Assembly: GCA_002350765.1 (NCBI GenBank)
Contig: DEFK01000017.1
Coordinates: 86,686 to 150,685 of the forward strand
Direction: 5' to 3'
Origin: Ruminococcaceae bacterium UBA2854
Lineage (GTDB): Bacteria; Bacillota; Clostridia; Oscillospirales; Acutalibacteraceae
DNA length: 64,000 bases
Shown: positions 44,381 to 51,213 of the stretch, piece by piece
How positions within the stretch are numbered: the first letter of the stretch is position 1
Layout of the letters: each line of letters opens with the position of its first letter
Made by a program: the position numbers and the translations under genes
Notes under the pieces: generated by a model
Seen by the model: only the letters and a program-made list of their open reading frames with translations
The model's database searches: none
Told to the model about the DNA's origin: nothing

Positions 44381-47300
44381 ATGAGAAAAATGAAACGACT
44401 TCTCTCGCTTGTTCTCACGCTTGTAATGACGGTGTCAATCTTCACCGCTTGCGGCGGGAATAAGGAGAACAAGGAGGAAGAAAAAGCTGCAATCACAGCT
44501 ACCGCTGTTAAGTTTTCCAAAGACGGAAAATACACCACAACGGTAAGCTCTAAAAAGGTTGACCTTTCGGGCGTCAATGAGGAAAATGTTGAGGTCAGAT
44601 ACCTTGACATGGAAGCTGCTTCCAAAGCAGAAGAAGCTACAGACGCAACAACAGAAACTACGGAAGAAATTAAAATTGAAGATGTTTATCCACTTTCCGC
44701 TAAGGTAGAAAGTGTTAAAGCAGCAGACAAGAAAAGCTATGAAATTACCTTCACGGACGATAAAGCGGCTACATTCCCGACAAAGGATTATGTTATGGTT
44801 TTTAAGTGCGTTGAGGGTGAAGACAACACAGCAAGTGTTGAGGTGGAATTCCCCGAAATTACGCTGACGCCCAACGTTAAAAGCGTTGTTTCCAACGCAA
44901 AGGGAGCAAAGGTTACGTTAGCGATTGACGGCAGCACCTTTGAGGACGGTATCAGCAAAAAGGACATTTATCTTAATAATGCCTTCTCTGATATGAAGAT
45001 TGAAAGCGTTTCCTCGTCTGATAAAAACCTTACGGTTCAGCTCAAAGGCTCACCTGTAAGAAATGAAGCGGGCGCATATCAGTGGGGTTCGGTTAACGTT
45101 AAGCCGAGTGGTATTATTGACGGCTATGCCGACGTCACCTCAAAGATTGATATTCAGCTCGCAAGCGCATATATTGACACCGAAACACTGAAATTCGAAA
45201 AAGGGAGAATCAACGCAGACCTTAAGGTTAACGGAGTTGTCAACATTGATACTTTAACAAAGAACAATATAAAGCTTGACGGCGCTACCGTTGAAGCTGC
45301 TGAAAAAGCGAACGATAATACCGTGAAACTCACCATTGCGGCAGACGGCATTAAGAGCGTAAATGATTTTGCCGACCTTATTGGTGGAAAAGCAATGAAG
45401 CTCGGCGATTATGAATTCGCTGCAGCCGTTTCACAGGCAAGCTTTTATCCCGTATTTGACTATGTTGAAGAGGACGGAAATGATCTTAATATCACGCTGA
45501 AGCTCTATGCAAACAGCGGTACTTTTGATAAGAATCTTAAGGCTGACGCTATCAGCTTTGCCGATGACTTTAAGGACGCAAAGGTTGACTCTGTCAAAGT
45601 TGACAGCGACACGGTTGCAACCCTTATCCTTTCCGTTCCCGCAAATGAACAGACAGTTGAAACAATGGATATGAACGGCACTGTTACGCTTGCGGCAGGT
45701 ACGCTTGCAAGTGTCTGGGGCGACAAAACCTCAAAAGAATTTTCCTGCACTCGCAACTATTCCGGCGAATCGCTGGGCAAAAATGTCACACTGAACGCCG
45801 AAACCCTGCTGGAGATTCAAAAGTACACCAGAGGACTTAACACCACTTTCGGTTCAATATGTTATTACGGTGGTATAGCCGGAAAGGTTTACACCATAGG
45901 CAAATCCATTCTTGAAGCTGCGGGTGTTCTCGAAAGCGATCAGGCGCGTCTGCTCAGGGAGCTTTCTGAAATAAACAAAAAGCTTGACAATGTTTCGGCA
46001 CAGATTGATGCTGCCCGAATTGAAATTGTAAATACAATTGTGGAAAGGGATATCCAAAACAATCTTAACAATTATAACAACAAGATGGACACTCTCAAAA
46101 CCAAACTGAGAAATGTCAGTCTGTTTTATGACAAAGCAAGAAAAGACCTTGCGGCTGCGGACGAAAGGTATGCGGACATTGACTGGGAGAATATGACAAA
46201 CAAAGAGGCGAGCGAGTATAACCATGCTCTGATTCAATTTATTCTCAGCAAAGCGGACACTCGCACAAATGTTGGATATGTGGAGTTTTTAGAGGAAAGC
46301 AAAGATTTAAAAGATGTTTTTGAAGATATAACAACGGATATTGCAAGAATAGACGCGTCAAATCCCATATGCGTTCTGGACGAAGCATGCTCACTCAAAT
46401 ATAATTTCGATACGCAAGCGTATGAAATAAGGCTTGCACAGAGGGTATATGCTAAAGCCATGCTCACAAAGGCTTTTGCCGCGCTCGCCATTCGTTGGGA
46501 CGCCGGCGAAAACCCGAACAATGCGACAGGTATTTGCGAAGATTTCCAAAGCGCGCTGGACGCTCTCGAAGAACTCGATAATATAGGACATCCGGTAAGT
46601 GAGATAAAAACCGTTTCAAGCGAAAAAATCATAAAGGCTGAAGGAAAATTTATCAGCGATGTGATGCTGATCGGCTCGAACAACAACACCTCCAAAATTC
46701 AGAGACAAATCTCCGGCAAGGGTTACACGATGGTAAACCAGAATCTGAATGAAGGAAACGGCGGTATGAAGATTTTCCTCGGGTATAAAACGACCACGGA
46801 TGTCGACAACGCCATTACCGGCTTCCTTTTGACAGATGCATACAAAGGTGACAGCTACAACGGCGCTGCGATTGTTCCCTGCATGGGTTACAGCGACTTT
46901 ACGGAAAAACACGGTGATTTAAATACAAACGGAACGAACAAAACCAAATCGCTTTACTTGTATTATTATAAGGATCAAAATGCCAAAAAGGTGATCACAG
47001 ATTTCTATTTCGACTCAAAATCCGAAAACACAATCTCCCTTACCAGCGGCGTTAACGGCGATTTTAATCAAGGCACGTTTGTGTATGATTCCAAAAAAAC
47101 ATTTATGCATTGCAAAGATACAGACAGAAACATTTATGTGCGTGAGGGTGAAAACCCCAAGTATTATCCCTACAGCTATGTGATTGGCAAAAAAGTCAGA
47201 ATCTATAACAGCAGCGAATATAATTTCCTTGACAGAATTAAAGTTTACAACGCGCTTGCCCAACCAACAAAAGGCAGGTATTACGGCAGCGACTGGACTG

Positions 47301-47575
47301 ATAACCAGGTCAAAGAGTTTATGCGCCGCTTAAACGGCAGAACTCTCAGCGCAGAGCTTGAAGCTGTCGGTCTGAAAGCCAAACACCCGATTGCAACCAA
47401 GGTAAGAGGTGCCAATGTAATGGGCGTTGGCGTCGTTCTTGGTGATTATATTGACCCTTCCGGCAAGAGCCTGCACAAAGATGTCAAGTTCTATGAAGTT
47501 ATTATCGTTAACGGAAAAATATACAAAAACCGCGAAAATAAATTACAGGAGTTTTCGCTGTTCGAAGTTTACTGA
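44381..47575 (+). CDS. Large lipoprotein with Ig-like, helical and MABP/beta-prism-like parts
   Basis: 1064 aa. ATG 44381 has AAGGA upstream; a longer in-frame start overlaps the CotH stop. Lipobox FTAC (Cys24). Residues about 30-470 form repeated beta modules (VSSSDKNLTVQLKGSPV; DSVKVDSDTVATLILSVP). Residues about 475-740 are helical with the coiled-coil-like RELSEINKKLDNVSAQID. Residues about 775-880 contain GYTMVNQNLNEGNGGMKIFL followed by GYKTTTDVDNAITGF, then LYLYYYKDQ-x-VITDFYF, which recalls the MABP beta-prism that binds membranes and occurs with perforin-like proteins. The combination suggests a surface protein acting on membranes, but no function is established. Confidence 0.8.
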   Translation: MRKMKRLLSLVLTLVMTVSIFTACGGNKENKEEEKAAITATAVKFSKDGKYTTTVSSKKVDLSGVNEENVEVRYLDMEAASKAEEATDATTETTEEIKIEDVYPLSAKVESVKAADKKSYEITFTDDKAATFPTKDYVMVFKCVEGEDNTASVEVEFPEITLTPNVKSVVSNAKGAKVTLAIDGSTFEDGISKKDIYLNNAFSDMKIESVSSSDKNLTVQLKGSPVRNEAGAYQWGSVNVKPSGIIDGYADVTSKIDIQLASAYIDTETLKFEKGRINADLKVNGVVNIDTLTKNNIKLDGATVEAAEKANDNTVKLTIAADGIKSVNDFADLIGGKAMKLGDYEFAAAVSQASFYPVFDYVEEDGNDLNITLKLYANSGTFDKNLKADAISFADDFKDAKVDSVKVDSDTVATLILSVPANEQTVETMDMNGTVTLAAGTLASVWGDKTSKEFSCTRNYSGESLGKNVTLNAETLLEIQKYTRGLNTTFGSICYYGGIAGKVYTIGKSILEAAGVLESDQARLLRELSEINKKLDNVSAQIDAARIEIVNTIVERDIQNNLNNYNNKMDTLKTKLRNVSLFYDKARKDLAAADERYADIDWENMTNKEASEYNHALIQFILSKADTRTNVGYVEFLEESKDLKDVFEDITTDIARIDASNPICVLDEACSLKYNFDTQAYEIRLAQRVYAKAMLTKAFAALAIRWDAGENPNNATGICEDFQSALDALEELDNIGHPVSEIKTVSSEKIIKAEGKFISDVMLIGSNNNTSKIQRQISGKGYTMVNQNLNEGNGGMKIFLGYKTTTDVDNAITGFLLTDAYKGDSYNGAAIVPCMGYSDFTEKHGDLNTNGTNKTKSLYLYYYKDQNAKKVITDFYFDSKSENTISLTSGVNGDFNQGTFVYDSKKTFMHCKDTDRNIYVREGENPKYYPYSYVIGKKVRIYNSSEYNFLDRIKVYNALAQPTKGRYYGSDWTDNQVKEFMRRLNGRTLSAELEAVGLKAKHPIATKVRGANVMGVGVVLGDYIDPSGKSLHKDVKFYEVIIVNGKIYKNRENKLQEFSLFEVY

Positions 47576-47598
47576 TTGCCGATAAAAAGCGAAATGCC

Positions 47599-47631
47599 CG
47601 CCGCGGTTCATCCCGCGGCGAGCGTTTCTTT
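47599..47631 (+). terminator. Terminator of the lipoprotein gene
   Basis: CGCCGCGG (47599-47606) pairs with CCGCGGCG (47613-47620), then AGCGTTTCTTT. Confidence 0.65.
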
Positions 47632-47638
47632 ATATAGA

Positions 47639-49570
47639 TTATTCTGCTTTGTACTTCTCAGTTTTCGTGACCTTTGCGGCGTATTCGCCGTCGGGCAGCG
47701 GTTTCTTCAAAAGCTCCTTATAGCTCTTTGTCATCTCAAAGGTAGCTGTATCGGAAGTGATAGTATTGCCGAACAGGTCGGAAGCGACAAATACATACTG
47801 ATAGCTTTGTCCGCCTAAGGGTATTTCGCTTATCTTTCCGCCGTCTTTACCGATTGTGAACTCGTCGCTGTAAATTTCTGTATGCTTCCCGTCCACGGTT
47901 TTTGTTTCTGTAAGAACCTTTACTTTGTCGCCTTTTTTGAGCTCGTTATAATCACCCGACGGAAGTCCGTTTTCGTCATAACCGTCCCATGTTCCGTACA
48001 TCATATAATAACCGCCGTTCTCGTCATCCTCAAAGTTGTATATGAAGTCGAACAGTAAGGTCGTTTTCTTTCCGTTGACGATTACGGGAGCGTTGTACTC
48101 GATATAATCGTCCTCAACTCTGTTGAGCGTTGTGGTGAACATCCGATGACCATCCAGCGCTGAAACACGCCCGTTGAAGTTACTCTTGTACTTTATTTTT
48201 TCCTGATCGACGGTGATGTTGTTATCTGTACGCAGTACATGGCGAACGCCGTGTGAGTCCGTTGACATCAAAATATAGTCAACTGAGCTGAGATAATAGA
48301 CGCTCTTAGGCGTGAAAGATACCGTAAATGCCCCATCCTTGCCGATACTGCCCTTGTCGGTGAAAGCTATGGTCTTATCGGGTATATTCTGATAAAACGC
48401 CTTGAGGAACTTATTATAAGGCTCAATCAGGTCAAGGTCGATATAGCTGTCTATCTCATCCTTGTTATAGGAGATTGGATAATAAAATGATACGCCGCGG
48501 ACATTGCAGTAGTCACTGTTTGTTTTGTTGTATGTGACAAAGTGACTTATCGCTTCCCAAAGCTCGGTCAGCTCGTCGGGCTTATGCCCGGGCAGGATAG
48601 CGGCGGTCAAGGACGGCGCGTGATCAAAAACATCAATGAGGTCGATCATATTCGAGCTGCCCAGGTCAGAGCCGCTGCCGAATTTTTTGACATTCTTCAG
48701 CGCGTGGATGACCTCGCCCGATAACTCCTTATCGTATAGAGCCTTCTGTATGATCTCTACGGCAAGCTTAAATTCCTTAAGCATTTTGTCTGTGTAGGAC
48801 AGGTCTAAAACCGAGAGAGTTGACAGCTTTTTCTTGCCGCTTTTCTTACATTTTTGCATGTAAGAATCGCAGATTTGCTTGCCGATTTTTTTCTCGCTTT
48901 TGCCCGAAGCAAAGGCTGTGACAACGGATTTGTAATCCCAACCTCCCGAGGGTACAATCTCCTCGGAAGCTATCATATACTTTGCGTAATCCTTCACGGT
49001 ATAAGCGGTTTCTATAGAAGCCATAAGACATGCGTCAAATCCGATGATGTCGTATTTGTTTTTCAGCTTTGCTTTTTTCAGCGCCGAATTAAGCTCGGTT
49101 AGAGTGAGTGCGTCAAAGCTGTAGTTCTCATCAAAGCACACGCCCTTCGCGGAGCCGCCGCCGTGATCCCAGAGGATGAGCATATTATGATTGGTCGGGT
49201 ATTTCTCTTGCCCCCATTTCAGAAAGTCGGTGAGTGTTTCGGCTTCGCCCATATTCTTTTGCTCAAAGGACTCAAGCAAATTCAGTTTGCCGTCCTTTAT
49301 CTCGTAGCGCTGAGATTTGCTCGAGCTGATGTTGTGGTGACGCCATGTGTTCGCCCCGCCCGTTTGAATGACGATGTTCATATCGCCCTTATCGGCTGAA
49401 AGCAGCTCGTCAATATTCTTGCTCGCGAGCCCCTGCTTAGTCTCAAGATTAGAGCCGCACATATAAATAAACAAAGTGCGCCCTTCGGTCGTGGTGTTGG
49501 TATTCCCACAGGCAGAAAGCGCGGAAGCTATTAAAACACAAGTCAGTAATAACGCAATTATTCTTTTCAT
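47639..49570 (-). CDS. Lipoprotein clostripain-like (C11) cysteine protease
   Basis: 643 aa. ATG 49570 has TTGGAG upstream; lipobox LSAC (Cys21). The C11 peptidase core shows LFIYMCGSNLE, LILWDHGGGSAKG with H136, and IIGFDACLMASIETAY with the nucleophile C181, plus YMIASEEIVPSGGWDY. C11 proteases cleave after Arg/Lys or related residues. After about residue 400 lie beta-rich domains (FTDKGSIGKDGAFTVSFTPK). It is anchored outside the membrane. Monocistronic, converging with the large lipoprotein gene. Confidence 0.92.
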   Translation of the reverse strand: MKRIIALLLTCVLIASALSACGNTNTTTEGRTLFIYMCGSNLETKQGLASKNIDELLSADKGDMNIVIQTGGANTWRHHNISSSKSQRYEIKDGKLNLLESFEQKNMGEAETLTDFLKWGQEKYPTNHNMLILWDHGGGSAKGVCFDENYSFDALTLTELNSALKKAKLKNKYDIIGFDACLMASIETAYTVKDYAKYMIASEEIVPSGGWDYKSVVTAFASGKSEKKIGKQICDSYMQKCKKSGKKKLSTLSVLDLSYTDKMLKEFKLAVEIIQKALYDKELSGEVIHALKNVKKFGSGSDLGSSNMIDLIDVFDHAPSLTAAILPGHKPDELTELWEAISHFVTYNKTNSDYCNVRGVSFYYPISYNKDEIDSYIDLDLIEPYNKFLKAFYQNIPDKTIAFTDKGSIGKDGAFTVSFTPKSVYYLSSVDYILMSTDSHGVRHVLRTDNNITVDQEKIKYKSNFNGRVSALDGHRMFTTTLNRVEDDYIEYNAPVIVNGKKTTLLFDFIYNFEDDENGGYYMMYGTWDGYDENGLPSGDYNELKKGDKVKVLTETKTVDGKHTEIYSDEFTIGKDGGKISEIPLGGQSYQYVFVASDLFGNTITSDTATFEMTKSYKELLKKPLPDGEYAAKVTKTEKYKAE

Positions 49571-49915
49571 ATAAAACTCCAAAACTCTGTTTTATTACAA
49601 AAGTATTATAGCACCTTTTTTTAATGAAAGTAAAGCATATATGAAAAATATAACACAAGCGCGGCTCGTAATTAATGGTAATCGCACTTGTGCTTTTGAT
49701 TATGTCGCAATACCAAACCTGCTAATAAATGTCAGTAGCTTTTTTGAAAAAATCTTAATTTTTTCATAATGATATAAATAGGCACACAAATAAGGGCAGT
49801 AAAGGTTTAATTTTTTACCGCTCAAAACTTCTTTGTAATTATTGATCAGGCAGCCAAATCTATATCCAAATCAATAGTATTGCTTTAACTATCAATTCAA
49901 TAGTTTCAGCTATGC

Positions 49916-49992
49916 TTTTTCTATGGAAAAATTTACTATGGAGTAATCAATGATAGGAATTTTTCGCAGAGTCCTGTTTTAAGCATAGCTGA
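49916..49992. repeat. 12-bp inverted repeat
   Basis: TCAGCTATGCTT (49916-49927) and AAGCATAGCTGA (49981-49992) are perfect inverse copies 53 bases apart in the gene-free gap 49571-50101. The gap is AT-rich and otherwise without a supported gene. Confidence 0.45.
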
Positions 49993-50101
49993 CAACTACC
50001 TAAAGCTTAGTTATTGCTATACTTACTTTATACCAAACAATGAATAGAAGTTTTCTATAACATATCTTGATCAACAAGCTACAGCGTTGCTCGGAGCAGT
50101 T

Positions 50102-50359
50102 ATGACCCTGTTTATAATTCCGACTTCCTACTTTAATCTAAAGCATCTTATTTTCCCCGATGTAGATTTCGGTGTGGTAAAATGCCTTAGACCGTATAAC
50201 CTCCTCGCTTTGATTTACGAGGTTGCGATTTTTGCGGAGTGCTTCGCTATGAGCCGTAACAATGAGCTTGTAACTATTGTTTGCTGCTGTGTAATCGGTC
50301 TTATCACTATAGCGATGATTCCGTTGATTGTAAGGGGGTTTGAAAAATGGAAGGCATGA
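50102..50359 (+). CDS. Small membrane protein, possibly 5'-truncated
   Basis: 85 aa from ATG 50102, with CGGAG at 50092-50096. The open frame extends back to 50048 without a better start, so the gene may have lost its 5' end. Three hydrophobic segments are seen: the N-terminal FIIPTSYF region, LLALIYEVAIFAECFAM, and IVCCCVIGLITIAMIPLIV. No family is recognised. It overlaps the PrsW-like gene by 13 bases, which suggests joint expression. Confidence 0.55.
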   Translation: MTLFIIPTSYFNLKHLIFPDVDFGVVKCLRPYNLLALIYEVAIFAECFAMSRNNELVTIVCCCVIGLITIAMIPLIVRGFEKWKA

Positions 50360-50997
50360 TTTATATTCTCTATATTTGTATGTTCGTTCCCTTACTGCTC
50401 AGCCTTCCGCTGATTCAGAAGACTTCGCGCTCAATTATGATTTTTATTCTTATCGGTATAAGCTCCGCGCTGTTTATTTCCGAGGTTAACGGAATTATGC
50501 TGAGGCTTTTAGGTTATAACTCGCTGTATGTTACGACCACCATCACTCCAGCGACAGAGGAGATTATAAAAGCTATTCCGATTTTAATTTACGCGTTTAT
50601 TATAACGGATAACCGTGACAAGCTTCTAACGGCTTCTTTCGCGCTGGGTATTGGTTTCGCGCTGTTTGAAAATACCTATATTCTCGTAACAAGTATAGAT
50701 AATGTGACTGTCGGCTGGGCGATAGTAAGAGGCTTCTCGACAGCGTTAATGCACGGTATCTGTACAGCGGCTGTAGGCTACGGTATGAGCTTTGTAAAGA
50801 AAAAGAAAAAGCTTTTCTACTGCGGAACGATCTCGCTGCTTATGCTCGCGGTTACTTACCACGGTATCTTCAATATGTTCGTTCAGTCCGAGAATCTGAA
50901 AAACTTCGGTTTCCTGCTTCCTTTGGCAACATATATCCCTGTTGTTATCGCGCTGGTATTCCGCGTTAGAAACAAGAAAAAACAAACCGCAAAATAA
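50347..50997 (+). CDS. PrsW/CPBP-type intramembrane protease-like protein
   Basis: 216 aa with about seven TM segments. Conserved acidic and His residues of the PrsW group are present: ITPATEEIIKAIPILIY (EE motif), GIGFALFENTYIL, RGFSTALMHGICTAAVGYG and TYHGIFNMF. PrsW proteases cut membrane anti-sigma factors; the ECF/anti-sigma pair 9 kb away could be such a target, though nothing in the sequence proves it. Start ATG 50347 (GGGGG upstream) overlaps the previous gene. Confidence 0.75.
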   Translation: MEGMIYILYICMFVPLLLSLPLIQKTSRSIMIFILIGISSALFISEVNGIMLRLLGYNSLYVTTTITPATEEIIKAIPILIYAFIITDNRDKLLTASFALGIGFALFENTYILVTSIDNVTVGWAIVRGFSTALMHGICTAAVGYGMSFVKKKKKLFYCGTISLLMLAVTYHGIFNMFVQSENLKNFGFLLPLATYIPVVIALVFRVRNKKKQTAK

Positions 50998-51004
50998 AAA
51001 TGGG

Positions 51005-51045
51005 GGCTGTCGCACAATGATGTGACCCCCGAAAGTTGGACTTAG
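51005..51045. mobile_element. Possible IS3-family end remnant
   Basis: GTGACCCCCGAAAGTTGGAC is close to the terminal repeat of IS150/IS3-type elements as I remember it. No transposase frame is next to it, so at most a scar remains. Confidence 0.3.
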
Positions 51046-51047
51046 TA

Positions 51048-51080
51048 AAAAAGCGTAGTAGTTTAGCTGCTACGCTTTTT
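51048..51080 (+). terminator. Terminator after the PrsW-like gene
   Basis: AAAAAGCGTAGTAG (51048-51061) pairs with CTGCTACGCTTTTT (51067-51080). Confidence 0.7.
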
Positions 51081-51104
51081 GTTGTGCAGTTAATAGTTAA
51101 TCAA

Positions 51105-51136
51105 AACGGCTGACTTGTGGGTCAGCCGTTGTTTTA
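51105..51136 (+). terminator. Second hairpin after the PrsW-like gene
   Basis: AACGGCTGAC (51105-51114) pairs with GTCAGCCGTT (51121-51130), then GTTTTAA. Confidence 0.6.
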
Positions 51137-51169
51137 ATGTCTTTAGACAGTGCCGCTCATTAGAGCGGT

Positions 51170-51198
51170 AAAAACAACCACCCGTTTGACGGGTGGTT
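51170..51198 (-). terminator. Terminator of the adhesin gene
   Basis: AACCACCCGT (51176-51185) pairs with ACGGGTGGTT (51189-51198); on the minus strand it runs into GTTTTTACC. Confidence 0.75.
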
Positions 51199-51213
51199 AT
51201 GATTATGAAATCC

